The notes below the pieces were generated by a model. It searched no databases and was not told the origin of the DNA. It saw only the letters and a program-made list of their open reading frames with translations. Shown here in pieces: positions 26,016 through 35,400 of a stretch of DNA of 64,000 bases (within the stretch, counting starts at the first letter, position 1; every line of letters begins with the position of its first letter). The position numbers were made by a program, and so were the translations under genes. The stretch is from Actinoplanes sp. NBC_00393. Lineage in GTDB: Bacteria; Actinomycetota; Actinomycetes; Mycobacteriales; Micromonosporaceae. Location: assembly GCF_036053395.1 (NCBI RefSeq), contig NZ_CP107942.1, forward strand, positions 3,438,501-3,502,500, written 5' to 3'.

Positions 26016-26339
26016 TCAGTGGCAGAGAGTCAGAAGCCGGCCGCCGCCGCAGCAAGAGGCGATCACCGCTATCAGAAGCGCGGTGACACCGCGGGCCACA
26101 ACGGCGCCATTGGCGCGGCCCCGCCACGTCGGCGGCAGCAGTTGCTCTACGGTGATCAGCAGCATCCAGGCCAGAAGCAGCGACGGGAACAGCAGGTCCC
26201 ATTCCTCGTTGACGAACACGCTCGCATTGCCGTTCCCGCCGTAGTTCGGGCACTCGGTGACATCCGTGACCGGGTCCAGAAACAGCAGCGTCATCCCGAT
26301 CGCCGCGCCGCCGATGGACAGGACCCAGAAGCCGCTCAT
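26016..26339 (-). CDS. Small integral membrane protein, unknown
   Basis: 107 residues from ATG 26339 (GTG 26369 is an alternative). Three hydrophobic segments: FWVLSIGGAAIGMTLLFL, LLFPSLLLAWMLLITVE and GVTALLIAVIASCCGGG. A loop with ECPNYGGNGNASVFVNEEW separates the first two. No family recognised. It is followed on the upstream side by an aldo/keto reductase remnant in the same direction. Confidence 0.55.
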   Translation of the reverse strand: MSGFWVLSIGGAAIGMTLLFLDPVTDVTECPNYGGNGNASVFVNEEWDLLFPSLLLAWMLLITVEQLLPPTWRGRANGAVVARGVTALLIAVIASCCGGGRLLTLCH

Positions 26340-26365
26340 GAACGAACGGCCCGGCGCTCTGTTGA

Positions 26366-26653
26366 TCACTCGGGCCAGGTTAGAGAAGCCGGGCAAGCGG
26401 TGCGAGCAGATGGGCTGCGTGTACGGGACTCGACAGTCAGCTGCCGGCCGGCTCCGGCCAGCATGTCGTACGGGTACGGCAGCGGGTCGAAGTCGGTGAC
26501 CATGGTGAGCCGGTCGGTCAGCGCCGGGTCGAGCTCCCAGCCGGCAGCGCCGAGGTTTGCCTGCAGCTGCTCCAGGGTGCGCGCACCGCTGATCGGGGCG
26601 GTCACCGCAGGTCGCTGCGGCAGCCGATTCAGCGCCACCTGGGCGGGCTTGCG
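26366..26653 (-). pseudogene. Aldo/keto reductase C-terminal remnant
   Basis: Minus-strand text AVTAPISGARTLEQLQANLGA and the following ELDPALTDRLTMVTDF match the NADP-binding C-terminal part of aldo/keto reductases, ending with PLPYPYDML and an unrelated tail. The barrel and catalytic tetrad are gone; the frame abuts the RidA remnant. Confidence 0.65.
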
Positions 26654-26670
26654 CCCGGCGTCGCGTCTTC

Positions 26671-26925
26671 CTGCAGAATCCCGCCGGCCAGGAGAAGATG
26701 GACTTCGCCGGCTGGAATCGTGCGTACCGGCAGTTCTTCGCCAACACCAGCCTTGCCACCGGCAAGCCGGTGAACGTGCCGCTCGGCTCGGCCGCACCCG
26801 CCCCGCCGATGGTGGCCAACCCGGCCCGGCCATCGCGATTCGCGCTCGAGATCGAGAACCTGCCGGTCGCCGGCTGGCTGGTCGAGGTCGAGGTCGACGC
26901 GGCCTACCCGGCCAAGAAGAAGTAG
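26671..26925 (+). pseudogene. RidA-family C-terminal remnant
   Basis: The frame reads QEKMDFAGWNRAYRQFF, then VNVPLG, and ends with LPVAGWLVEVEVDAAYP, the C-terminal half of a RidA/YjgF enamine deaminase-like protein. The N-terminal half is absent, and upstream the frame enters the aldo/keto reductase remnant on the other strand. Confidence 0.6.
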
Positions 26926-26936
26926 CACCTGACGCT

Positions 26937-26979
26937 GTCGCCGACCTCACCCTCATAGTCGAACGGCGAGGTCGGCGAC
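26937..26979. terminator. Hairpin between RidA remnant and kinase gene
   Basis: A perfect 12-bp stem (GTCGCCGACCTC and its complement) with a 19-base loop, located between convergent frames. Confidence 0.5.
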
Positions 26980-27005
26980 CCCGCCCGCCGCTCCCCCGGG
27001 GTGCA

Positions 27006-28454
27006 TCAGCGCACCGCGGTGTCCTTTCCTGCGGTGAACCACTCGCTCGCGGTGGGCGGGGACGCGGCCGGAAGGCCGACCTGAAGCAGCGCGCCACCGC
27101 GGGTGGAGCGGGCGACCGTGACCCGGCCGCCGTGGGCGTCGACGACCCGCTGCACGATAGACAGCCCGAGACCGGATCCCGGCAACGCCCGGGCGCTGTC
27201 GGCCCGGTAGAACCGGTCGAACACCCGCGGCGCGTCCGCGGCGGCGATGCCTGGTCCGGCGTCGTCGACCTCGAGCACCGCCAACGCGCCGACGCAATGG
27301 AGCCGGACCTGGACCGGTTGGTTCGCAGGGGACCACTTGCCGGCGTTGTCGATGAGGTTGAGCACAGCCCGCTGCAGCGCGGCGGGACGCCCGCTCACCC
27401 ACACGGAGCTCACGTCCAGCGCGACCTCGATGTCGGGCATGCGCGAACGCGCCCGAGTCGCGGCGGCCACCACCACGTCGGCGAAGTCGATCAGCTCGGT
27501 GTTCTCGTCGCTGACGTCACCGCGTGCCACCTCGGTCAGTTCGGCGGCAAGGGTGCTCAACTCGGCCACCTGGGCGCCGAGATCGTTGAGCAGCCGGGTC
27601 CGGCTCTCCGCCGGCAGTGCGCTGTCCAGGGTGCCACGCCGATCGAGCCGGATCAGCAGCTCGACGTTGAGGCGCAGGCTGGTGAGCGGGGTCTTGAGTT
27701 CGTGGGAGGCGTCCTCGGCGAGCAGCCGCTGAGCCTGACGGGATTCCCGCAGCGCGGCGAGCATGTCGTTGATCGACTGGATCAGCTGCCGGATCTCCCC
27801 ACCGCCCTCGTCCGGGATGTCGGCGTCGAGATCCCGGGTGTCCGCGACATGCACCGCGGCGGCGGTCAGCCGGTCGATCGGTGCCAGCGCGGCCCGCGCC
27901 ACGGTCCGCCCGACCAGGGCGCCGCCGACCACGCAGAGCAGCCCGATCAGCAGCATGCCGAACCCGAACTGGTTGATCGGGCTGTCGTCGGCCAGGTCGG
28001 CCACCTGGACCGCGCCGTCGACCACCCGCAGCGTGTAAACGCGGTAGCCGTCGTTCCAGTCGGTCGACTCCAGCAGGTCGGTCGACGCGCCCTGCGCGAC
28101 GCGCCCGGCGTGCTCGCTGACCGGGGGCAGCGCGGGTTGGCCGGCCGGCGTCCGGGTCGAGCCGTCGGGCAGGATGACCCGCACCAGCCGACCGGATCCC
28201 GGGTACGGCGGTAGCTGGACCTGCGCCAGACCGGTGCGCTCCGCGTTGGTCGCCAGGACGCGCGAGTCGGCGTGCAGCTGATCCTCGGCGATGTCCAGCA
28301 GCTTGCGGTCCATCAACTCGCTGGCCACCTGGAAGGACACGAACACGCTGACCGCGATGGCGGTCGCTGCGATCACCGTCATCCTGGTCCGCAGGGACCG
28401 CCGGCGCCACCATCGGGTCAGCCGGTGCGGTTCCCGGCCGTCGGGCCTGTTCAC
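27006..28454 (-). CDS. Sensor histidine kinase (HAMP-HisKA-HATPase)
   Basis: 482 residues. Helix 1 ([19 protein letters not shown]) and helix 2 ([19 protein letters not shown]) flank an extracytoplasmic sensor of ~120 residues. A HAMP segment follows, then the HisKA H-box SHELKTPL with phospho-acceptor His251. The ATPase domain has N box [12 protein letters not shown]1 DDAGPGI, F box FDRFYR and G2 GSGLGLSIV. It is the second gene of a two-gene operon, overlapping the response regulator by four bases (ATGA). The layout resembles MprB/TcrY-type envelope stress or secretion sensors; the signal is unknown. Confidence 0.9.
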   Translation of the reverse strand: MNRPDGREPHRLTRWWRRRSLRTRMTVIAATAIAVSVFVSFQVASELMDRKLLDIAEDQLHADSRVLATNAERTGLAQVQLPPYPGSGRLVRVILPDGSTRTPAGQPALPPVSEHAGRVAQGASTDLLESTDWNDGYRVYTLRVVDGAVQVADLADDSPINQFGFGMLLIGLLCVVGGALVGRTVARAALAPIDRLTAAAVHVADTRDLDADIPDEGGGEIRQLIQSINDMLAALRESRQAQRLLAEDASHELKTPLTSLRLNVELLIRLDRRGTLDSALPAESRTRLLNDLGAQVAELSTLAAELTEVARGDVSDENTELIDFADVVVAAATRARSRMPDIEVALDVSSVWVSGRPAALQRAVLNLIDNAGKWSPANQPVQVRLHCVGALAVLEVDDAGPGIAAADAPRVFDRFYRADSARALPGSGLGLSIVQRVVDAHGGRVTVARSTRGGALLQVGLPAASPPTASEWFTAGKDTAVR

Positions 28455-29143
28455 GGAGGAGTCTCTCGCAACGTGTATCCCAGTCCGCGCAGCGTGTAGA
28501 TCAATCGCGGCTCACCCTCGGCCTCCATCTTGCGGCGCAGGTAGCTCACGTACACCTGGAGGTTGTTGGCGGTGGTGCTCATGTCGAAGCCCCAGATCGC
28601 CTCGAACAGCGCGTCGCGGGTCAAGACCCGGGTTGCGTTGCGCACGAGCACCTCCAGGAGGGAGAACTCGGTCCGGGTCAGGCGCAGCGGCCGCCCGCCA
28701 CGCCACGCCTGGAAACGGTCGGGATCGAGCCGGACGTCGGCGAACGACAGGATCTGCGACTCCTCGCCGGCCGGCGCGCGCCGACGCAGCAGGGCCCGCA
28801 CCCGGGCCAGCAGTTCCTCGGTGGCGAACGGCTTGGGCAGATAGTCGTCGGCGCCCGCGTCCAGCCCCGCGACCCGGTCGGAGACCTGATCCCGGGCGGT
28901 CAGCATCAGCACCGGAAGATCCCGGCCCGCGGCCCGCAACCGCCGACAGGTCTCCAACCCGCCGAGACGGGGCATCATCACGTCCAGGATCAACAGATCC
29001 AACGTGTCACGCCCCATGCCCTCGACCCCGTCGAGCACAGCGAGACCGTTGGCAACCGTGCTGGTGTCATACCCCTCGACCTGGAGCACCCGCTCCAGCG
29101 ACTCACGGATGGCCGCCTCGTCATCCGCGATCATGATTCGCAC
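28451..29143 (-). CDS. OmpR/PhoB-family response regulator
   Basis: 230 residues. The receiver domain has the acidic pair DDE near the N-terminus, phospho-acceptor Asp54 (LILDVMMP) and the conserved Lys in YLPKPF. A winged-helix DNA-binding domain follows ([40 protein letters not shown]). It is translationally coupled to the kinase gene through a 4-base overlap. It should bind promoter DNA when phosphorylated by that kinase; targets are not evident here. Confidence 0.92.
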   Translation of the reverse strand: MRIMIADDEAAIRESLERVLQVEGYDTSTVANGLAVLDGVEGMGRDTLDLLILDVMMPRLGGLETCRRLRAAGRDLPVLMLTARDQVSDRVAGLDAGADDYLPKPFATEELLARVRALLRRRAPAGEESQILSFADVRLDPDRFQAWRGGRPLRLTRTEFSLLEVLVRNATRVLTRDALFEAIWGFDMSTTANNLQVYVSYLRRKMEAEGEPRLIYTLRGLGYTLRETPP

Positions 29144-29233
29144 TCCGGCCCCACCCCTCCAACCGATGCCTTTGACGCTTATCCTCCCCGATCAACCTGA
29201 GGTCAGTATTAAGACGGTGCCGTTCTGCCGTGC

Positions 29234-29528
29234 TCATGGATGCACGACGACATCGGCCACAACGGTGTTGACGTCGTAGGTCAGTCCAGTCACCCGGATG
29301 CGCGGCGACACGTGCGGATAGCTGAGACCGTTCGCCGTCGCTGCGCACTGTCGTGACCGGGTCGGGCACCGCCGGGCCGACAAGCTCGTGCTCGTCGGAG
29401 CCGCCCCGCGCGGCGAAACCCTGCCGGAGTTGCTTGTGCGGAACGAACGGGATGGCGGGCTTGCGGTCCTTGACGTCGGTGGCGGCGAACCGGGCGTTGT
29501 TCCGCAGTAGTTCCGTGAGGTTGTCCAT
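29234..29528 (-). pseudogene. Beta-carbonic anhydrase remnant with internal deletion
   Basis: The 5' part encodes MDNLTELLRNNARFAATD and IPFVPHKQL, the N-terminus of actinobacterial beta-carbonic anhydrase-like proteins. After a frame change the 3' part encodes IRVTGLTYDVNT, the C-terminal strand. The middle, including the zinc-binding Cys, Asp and His motifs, is missing. Confidence 0.6.
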
Positions 29529-29596
29529 GACCGAAGCCTCACGCGGAGGTATCGCACCGACCACGGGCAACATTTAGTGCTGCCGACACCGGCGCG

Positions 29597-30760
29597 TCAC
29601 TTCACTGGTAATTTCATTCTGAACAGTTTCTCGGCATTTAGGAACGCAATCTTCTCCTTGTCCTCGCGTGGCAGATCGACTCCGCGGAACCAGTCGGTCT
29701 GCGCCTTTATGTCCGCGAACGGGTAATCGGTTGCGAACATCACTCGATCCACGCTTATGTGCTTCAGCAGGAGATCGAGAAGTTCGGTCTGGGGGAATGC
29801 GCTGGTGGTGACCCAGAAGTTGTCCTGGAAGTATTGCCCGAAGGGCTTCTTGAGCGAGTTTTCGGTCGGCTCGCCCATGTCATTGACGATCCGCTCGTAG
29901 TAGAAGGGAAGACCTTCACCCATGTGGCCGATGATGATTTTCAGTTTGGGGAATCTGTCGAAGACACCGTACGTGATCATCCGAATGCATTGGGTCAGCA
30001 CCTCCTGGTGCCAGCCATATCCAGACCCACTGAAAATGTAGGGCTGGAACTCTTTCGTGTAGTGAGACCGCGTGGTGCTGTAAAGGATCTTGAAGATCTC
30101 GTCAGCTGGATAGCCGGGATGCAGGTAAATCGGCACATCGAGAGCAACGGCACGTGCCAGCACAGGCTCGAAATCAGGATGATCGAGATACTTCTTCGTG
30201 ATGTGCCCGTTGGTCAGTGCGCCCAGGAAGCCATCTTCCCGAACGGAGCGTTCCAGTTCGTCCGCCGCCGCCTCCGGGCTCTGCAAGGGCAAGGTGGCGA
30301 AAGCTCTGAAGCGGCCCGGATATTGGGCGATTGGCCCGTCTACAAGTTGCCGGTTGAGACGATAGGCAAGGTCGATTCCTCTTTGCCCCGGGACATTTTG
30401 TACGGACGGTGTATGAGCAGAGAGGATTTGAACATTGAGTCCCCCCGCGTCCATATCGCCGATGCGGCGTTGGCCAAGATCCGCAAGGCCGATTTCTTCA
30501 AGGAACGCTATGTGATCCTTGTTAATGGAGTTCAGCTTCAACAACGCGGGAGTCGTAAACGTCTCCTCCGTTCCGATGAAGGGCAGGTCCCGGTCTCGCT
30601 GATACATTTCCGCGGTCTTGTCCGCGTTCTGGTCCGGAGCCTGGTCCGGAGTCTTCTCGTCGTCGCTCGCTGCCGCGACAATGGCATGCGAGGACACGCC
30701 GGCGCCGATGCCGAGTGCCGTGGCGGCGGCCAGGAAGCTGCGGCGTCCCATGGGTTTCAT
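29597..30760 (-). CDS. Tat-exported amidohydrolase-superfamily (decarboxylase-type) enzyme
   Basis: 387 residues from ATG 30760 (GGAGAGAG upstream). A twin-arginine signal GRRSFLAAATALG leads into a Lys/Gln/Asp-rich linker. The catalytic domain resembles the ACMSD/LigW/gamma-resorcylate decarboxylase branch: IGTEETF near the start (Glu ligand, with no His two residues later, as in LigW-like members), YLHPGY and IIGHMGEG (His ligands), and MFATDYPF (catalytic Asp). It should act on an aromatic carboxylic acid or a related lactone, with a divalent metal, outside the membrane. GC content is visibly lower than in all neighbours, suggesting recent transfer. Confidence 0.78.
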   Translation of the reverse strand: MKPMGRRSFLAAATALGIGAGVSSHAIVAAASDDEKTPDQAPDQNADKTAEMYQRDRDLPFIGTEETFTTPALLKLNSINKDHIAFLEEIGLADLGQRRIGDMDAGGLNVQILSAHTPSVQNVPGQRGIDLAYRLNRQLVDGPIAQYPGRFRAFATLPLQSPEAAADELERSVREDGFLGALTNGHITKKYLDHPDFEPVLARAVALDVPIYLHPGYPADEIFKILYSTTRSHYTKEFQPYIFSGSGYGWHQEVLTQCIRMITYGVFDRFPKLKIIIGHMGEGLPFYYERIVNDMGEPTENSLKKPFGQYFQDNFWVTTSAFPQTELLDLLLKHISVDRVMFATDYPFADIKAQTDWFRGVDLPREDKEKIAFLNAEKLFRMKLPVK

Positions 30761-30876
30761 GTCAGTCTCTCTCCAGGTGTTCGTGTGGTGTGGTATTCGC
30801 ACCGCATCCGTTTGCGAGTTGCCTCAGATCGAGCCTTCGTCGCCCAGGCCTCCACCCGAGCCGTGGCTACCTCGGC

Positions 30877-30914
30877 GCCGGGTCCCGCCGAAGCACTGCC
30901 GGGCGGGACCCGGC
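30877..30914. repeat. Perfect 13-bp hairpin
   Basis: GCCGGGTCCCGCC pairs with its complement across a 12-base loop, in the non-coding stretch upstream of the amidohydrolase gene. It looks like a terminator left by a lost gene. Confidence 0.45.
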
Positions 30915-31022
30915 GTCCTCGCGCCCAGCCCGGGGTCGAGGAACCGCTCGCGTGCGTGCTGTGCGGGCCGGCCGTGGCAGGCACCGCATCGTTGTGAGGG
31001 CGGCGCGACTCGCAGGCGGCGA

Positions 31023-31616
31023 CGCTTATCTGACGCCGACTTCGTACCGAGTGAATCTGAGACGATCATTAATGTGGTGCTCAGGCCGGTTGTCCGAACC
31101 AGGTGCTCGGCGCACGCGTGAGCGTGGTGGACTTCTACGCCTGGCCGGTACGAACCCTGGTCGGGTTGTCATTGCCGCTTGAGCACCGGCACGGGCAGGA
31201 CGCGTCGCACGACGTGCTGAACAAAGGCCTGGACCGAGGTCGAACGGCTTCGTGGCGTCCTCGCCGGGCTGCCGCTACCGCACCGCACGGGCGGCTGGTC
31301 CTGGCCGTGGACGTCAGTGCCCGGCTGCGCCCGGACGCCAACGGCACACCGTCGCGGCGCGCCTGCTGAAAACCACTTCGGACCAGATCGCCCTGACGCG
31401 GTCCGGCCCGGACGTCGTGACTGCGCGACCCCGTCGACGTCGACGCGTTGCTCATCCGCCCAACGGCTGTGGTGCCCGAGACGCGTCCATCGAGCGTGGG
31501 CTCGACGTTTCTGTGCCGGCTCGTGCGCCGGGCACCTGGCTCGGACAACCGGCCTTGAGCACGACATTAATGATCGTCTCAGATTCACTCGGTACGAAAT
31601 CGGCCTCGGACAAGCG
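31023..31616. mobile_element. 594-bp element with ~95-bp terminal inverted repeats
   Basis: 31023-31116 and the reverse complement of 31522-31616 match at 87 of 95 aligned positions (7 mismatches and one indel by eye). Each repeat contains an AT-richer core, GATCATTAATGT. Between them is a frameshifted transposase piece. This is the structure of a non-autonomous, MITE-like derivative or a duplicated promoter region: each repeat faces outward toward a gene (amidohydrolase on the left, MMPL on the right). No target-site duplication was seen at the edges. Confidence 0.6.
31140..31369 (+). pseudogene. DDE transposase fragment (IS701-like)
   Basis: Across two or three frames the strand reads LSLPLEHRHGQDASHDVLN, then VERLRGVLAGLPLPHRTGG, then LVLAVDVSARLRPDAN. 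That order matches the N-terminal part of actinobacterial IS701-like transposases, up to the first catalytic Asp strand (VDVS). At least two frameshifts are needed and the rest is absent. Confidence 0.6.
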
Positions 31617-31641
31617 ATGTAACACCTGCTCAGGAGGATCG

Positions 31642-33795
31642 ATGGCAGTCAACGTAGCGCCGCCCCAGGAAGCGCCGCCCGGTCGGCTGGCCAGCCGGTG
31701 GGTGCCGTGGTTGGTGATCGGCTTGTGGGTGGCCCTAGCCGCGGTCATGGTGCCGTTGAGCGGAAAGCTGAGCTCGGTTACCACCGACAAAGCCGTGGAC
31801 GCCCTGCCAGCCAGTGCCGAGTCCACCAAGGTGGCGGTGCTGGAGGAGAGCCTTCCCGGCGCGGAAGACAACACGTTCGTCTTCGTGTACCACCGCGCCG
31901 GCGGCTTGGCCCACGCCGACCGCGCCGCGGTCGAACGCCACTACGACACCCTGGCCAAGCGGTACCCGCCGAAGACGGCGACGTCCGGCGAAGAGGATGA
32001 CGACGGTCCCCCGATCAGGCCGTCCACCAACGGCAAGGCGATCATGTTCACCCTCGACCTGAACACGACCTACGGCCCGCCGGAGGAGCTCGTCGGCCCG
32101 TTGCGTGACGCCACCAAGGACCGGCCCACCGGCCTGGAACTCGAAGTGACCGGCCCGGCCGCGATCGACGGCGACCTGGACGCCGTCTTCGACGGCATCG
32201 ACCTGCAGGTCTTCCTCACCACCGTCGTGGTCGTCACGATCCTGCTCGTCCTCACCTACCGCAGCCCGGTGTTGTGGTTCGTCCCGCTCGTGGTCGTAGG
32301 CGTGGCCGCGCTGACCTCGATGGCGACCGTCTACCTGCTCGTCAAGGGCTTCGGCATCGTGGTCGACAACCAGAACTCGGCACTGCTGACGATCCTGGTG
32401 TTCGGCGTCGGCACAGACTACGCGCTGCTACTCATCGCCCGATATCGGGAAACACTGCAACACCACCAGAACGTCCGAGTCGCGATGATCCACGCGCTGC
32501 GCGGCGCCGCGCCGGCCATCATCGCGTCCGCGGCCACCGTGGTCGCGGGCCTGCTCTGCCTGCTCGCCGCGGACCTGAACAGCATCAGTGGGCTCGGCCC
32601 GATCGGCGCGGCCGGCATCCTGTGCGCGCTGGTGGCCATGCTGACCCTGTTCCCGGCGGTGCTCGTGGTGCTCGGCCGCCGGATCTTCTGGCCGGCCATC
32701 CCGCGGCTCAACACGGCCCTGCAGGAGAAGCCAGGGCTGTGGGGACGGCTCGGCACCGCCATCAGCCGCCGCCGGTGGGTGGCGACGCTCGGGTCGTTCG
32801 GCATCCTCGCCGCGCTCTGCATCGGGCTGACGGGCAACACCGGGGCCCTGCGGGAGCAGGACCAGTTCCTGTCCCCGCCGGAGTCGGTCACCGGCTTCAC
32901 CGTTCTGCGCCAGAACTTCCCGGAGCTCGGCGGCCAGCCGATGACCATCTACACGCGGCCGGCGTACCAGAAGCAGATTCTCGACGTCATCAAGCGCACT
33001 CCCGGCGTGGCGCAGGCCGAACCGGGCCAGACCGTCCAAGGCTGGACCGACATCTCCGTATACCCGACCGACGCGCCGGACACCCCCGCCGAGTATGACA
33101 CCATCACGCGGGTGCGCACCGCCGTGCACGCGGTCAACGGGGCGGAGGCAATCGTCGGCGGGCCCAGCGCGGAGAACCTCGACACCGAGGTCACCACCAG
33201 CCGCGACCAGAAGCTGGTGATCCCGCTGGTGCTCGTCGTCGTCCTGGTCGTCCTCGGGCTGCTGCTCCGAGCGATCGTCGCCCCAGTGGTACTGATGGCG
33301 ACCGTGATCGTCTCGTTCGCGGCGGCCTTCGGCGGCAGCGTGTTCGTCTTCGAGACCATCCTCGGGTTCAAGGGCATCGACTATTCGGTGCCACTGCTGG
33401 CATTCCTGTTCCTGGTGGCACTCGGCGTCGACTACAACATCTTCCTGGCCAGCCGGGCCCGGGAGGAGACCGTACGTCTTGGCACCAGGGACGGCATGCT
33501 CAAAGCCCTCTCGGCCACCGGTGGTGTCATCACTTCGGCAGGCCTGGTCCTTGCGGCCACGTTCGCGGTCCTCGTCTCACTTCCGCTGGTGATGCTGGTC
33601 GAGGTCGGGTTCCTGGTCGCCTTCGGCGTGCTGCTCGACGCCCTGCTGGTGCGGTCGGTCCTGGTGCCCGCCCTCACCCTGCAGATCGGCCGACGAATCT
33701 GGTGGCCGAGCCGGCTGTCCCGGCCGGCGGCGGAGGCACCGCCGACGGGGTGGCACTCGCTCGCCGACGACGAGGAACCCGCGCTGCAACGGTGA
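31642..33795 (+). CDS. MMPL-family RND transporter
   Basis: 717 residues, ATG 31642 with an ideal AGGAGGATCG ribosome-binding site. Twelve membrane helices in two halves: helix 1 (WLVIGLWVALAAVMVPL), a large extracytoplasmic loop, five helices, then the pattern repeated. Both halves carry the MMPL proton-relay helix, GVGTDYALLLIARY and GVDYNIFLASRAREE. The protein should export lipids, siderophore-like or hydrophobic molecules using the proton gradient, as mycobacterial MmpL proteins do. The inverted-repeat element lies immediately upstream and probably contains or displaced its promoter. No regulator is adjacent. A terminator follows. Confidence 0.9.
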   Translation: MAVNVAPPQEAPPGRLASRWVPWLVIGLWVALAAVMVPLSGKLSSVTTDKAVDALPASAESTKVAVLEESLPGAEDNTFVFVYHRAGGLAHADRAAVERHYDTLAKRYPPKTATSGEEDDDGPPIRPSTNGKAIMFTLDLNTTYGPPEELVGPLRDATKDRPTGLELEVTGPAAIDGDLDAVFDGIDLQVFLTTVVVVTILLVLTYRSPVLWFVPLVVVGVAALTSMATVYLLVKGFGIVVDNQNSALLTILVFGVGTDYALLLIARYRETLQHHQNVRVAMIHALRGAAPAIIASAATVVAGLLCLLAADLNSISGLGPIGAAGILCALVAMLTLFPAVLVVLGRRIFWPAIPRLNTALQEKPGLWGRLGTAISRRRWVATLGSFGILAALCIGLTGNTGALREQDQFLSPPESVTGFTVLRQNFPELGGQPMTIYTRPAYQKQILDVIKRTPGVAQAEPGQTVQGWTDISVYPTDAPDTPAEYDTITRVRTAVHAVNGAEAIVGGPSAENLDTEVTTSRDQKLVIPLVLVVVLVVLGLLLRAIVAPVVLMATVIVSFAAAFGGSVFVFETILGFKGIDYSVPLLAFLFLVALGVDYNIFLASRAREETVRLGTRDGMLKALSATGGVITSAGLVLAATFAVLVSLPLVMLVEVGFLVAFGVLLDALLVRSVLVPALTLQIGRRIWWPSRLSRPAAEAPPTGWHSLADDEEPALQR

Positions 33796-33812
33796 GCGCG
33801 TCCGCACGGAGG

Positions 33813-33846
33813 AGATCCGCGACGGGACCCAGGCCCGTCCGGATCT
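33813..33846 (+). terminator. Intrinsic terminator of the MMPL gene
   Basis: AGATCCGCGACGGG pairs with CCCGTCCGGATCT (one bulged C) around a 7-base loop, followed by TTTT, 18 bases after the stop. Confidence 0.8.
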
Positions 33847-33959
33847 TTTCCTGGGCCCGGACCTCAGCGGTGGCTCGAAACCCGTTGTGGACGTTGCCAG
33901 CGATCCCGCTGATGAAGACGGCGGGAATTCCCGCGACGGGGTCGCGAGCGACGAGGCCA

Positions 33960-34144
33960 GCGATGAGGGTGTACGCCAGATCACGCTGCGGTCACCGAAC
34001 GAGATCGCCCGCTTCTTCGCCGGATGGAAGGTACTCGAGCCCGGCGTGGTCTCCTGCTCGCAGTGGCGGCCGGGCGCAGTCGACGAGACCAGCGTGGAGG
34101 TCGACGAGTTCGGCGGCATAGCCGTGTTGGGTGATTCCCGCTGA
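33960..34144 (+). pseudogene. DUF574-type SAM methyltransferase 3' remnant, copy A
   Basis: The frame SPNEIARFFAGWKVLEPGVV and CSQWRPG matches the C-terminal end of actinobacterial DUF574 methyltransferases, ending DEFGGIAVLGDSR. Upstream the frame loses homology. The same ~120 bases recur inverted at 37224-37325. Confidence 0.65.
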
Positions 34145-34174
34145 CCGTTGCCTCCGGAGCCCCGGAGGCAACGG
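34145..34174 (+). terminator. Hairpin directly after methyltransferase remnant
   Basis: A perfect 13-bp stem (CCGTTGCCTCCGG and complement, AGCC loop) begins immediately after the stop codon. Confidence 0.7.
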
Positions 34175-34214
34175 CGCGAAGTCCGCGCAGGCCTGGGCGG
34201 CCCGGCCGCTGTCG

Positions 34215-34873
34215 GATCTCCAACGCAAGAACCTTCGCAGCGTCACGTCCGCGGCACCATGCGACGGTGACCCCGCCGACGACCACCCCCATCTCACCGC
34301 CGGATCCTGGCGGCTGGGGGAACTGGCCGACGGCTTTCTCGTCACTCAACTGCTCTACGCCGCGGCCGAGCTGCGGCTCGCCGACGTACTCGCGGCTGGC
34401 CCCGCGGATGGGCCGGCCGTTGCCCGGGCAGTCGGCGCCCACCCGGACACCGTCACCCGCATCCTGCGCGGGCTGTGCGCGGCCAAGGTGTTCGCCGAGA
34501 CCGATTCCAGCCGGTTCTCGCTCGGCCCGCTGGGCGAGTATCTGCGTGACGGCGTACCGGGATCGCAGCGCGGGCCGATCCTGGCCCGCGGTGCCATCTA
34601 CTACGCCGCAGCCGGCGGTCTGCTCGACGCGGCTCGGACCGGCGAGAACGCCTTCGAGCAGGCGTACGGTGAGTCGTTCTTCGCCCATCTGCAGCGCGTC
34701 GCGGCACTCCGCCAGGCGTTCGAGGCTCCATAGCCGGTCGGGCCCGGCACGAGGCGGACGCCGTGATGGCCGCCTACGACATGAACGGGATCGGCCACCT
34801 GGTCGACGTCGGCGCCGGACCCGGCCTGATGGCCGGTGCCGCGCTACGGGCGGTCCCGTCGATGCCCGCATAA
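34215..34873 (+). pseudogene. O-methyltransferase remnant, frameshifted
   Basis: The first part is the N-terminal dimerisation/winged-helix domain of small-molecule O-methyltransferases (ELADGFLVTQLLYAAAELRL, ADVLA, TRILRGLCAAKVF, FSLGPLGEYLRDGV), stopping after RQAFEAP. In another frame it continues with ADAVMAAYDMNGIGHLVDVG, the start of the SAM-binding domain, then stops at 34873. About half the protein is missing. Intact relatives methylate antibiotics or polyketides. Confidence 0.7.
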
Positions 34874-34916
34874 CGTACATATCATGTGAATCAGACGTCC
34901 GCTGAAACTTCTTCCG

Positions 34917-35153
34917 CTACTCATCCCGCTGTGGTGTACCGGTCAGGCGTAGCCACAGAGCTGTGCCGTAAAGGATCAGGGATCCGATCCCGAGGGCCGC
35001 GCCCCCGGTGTAGGCCACCTCTAGCCCGCCGCCCGCCAAGACACCTAGGAAGAGCAGGACGGCACCGGCTGCCGTCATGCCCGTGGCGCCCAAGGCGCAC
35101 TGGACGGCCGCGCTCTTGGATTTGACCTCGCCACCCGTGATGTTGCCGTTCAT
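34917..35153 (-). CDS. Small two-helix membrane protein
   Basis: 78 residues from ATG 35153 (ATG 35162 is an alternative). After a polar start, two membrane helices follow: GMTAAGAVLLFLGVLAGGGL and GAALGIGSLILYGTALWL. No family recognised. Confidence 0.5.
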   Translation of the reverse strand: MNGNITGGEVKSKSAAVQCALGATGMTAAGAVLLFLGVLAGGGLEVAYTGGAALGIGSLILYGTALWLRLTGTPQRDE

Positions 35154-35400
35154 GGCCCACATGCTTTCATCGCGACACAAAGGCACGAGAGATCAACTCG
35201 AACAATCTTGAACCGCCCTCAGGGTTGGGCTATGAACCTGGGCCTGGACGAGGCCTCGATCTGGGTTCAGCTGGCGGTGGGCGACCAACCCCGCGCCGGC
35301 ACGCCTCCGCCGACTCATCAACTGCCACGGGCACCCATCGGGCATCGGCCTTGATCGCTGTTAGGATCCCGCCTCACCATCCACCGAAACGGGGACAGCT

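Noticed and set aside
25944..28214. A 756-codon plus-strand open frame
   Set aside because: Mostly the antisense of the histidine kinase, with biased composition and no domain pattern.
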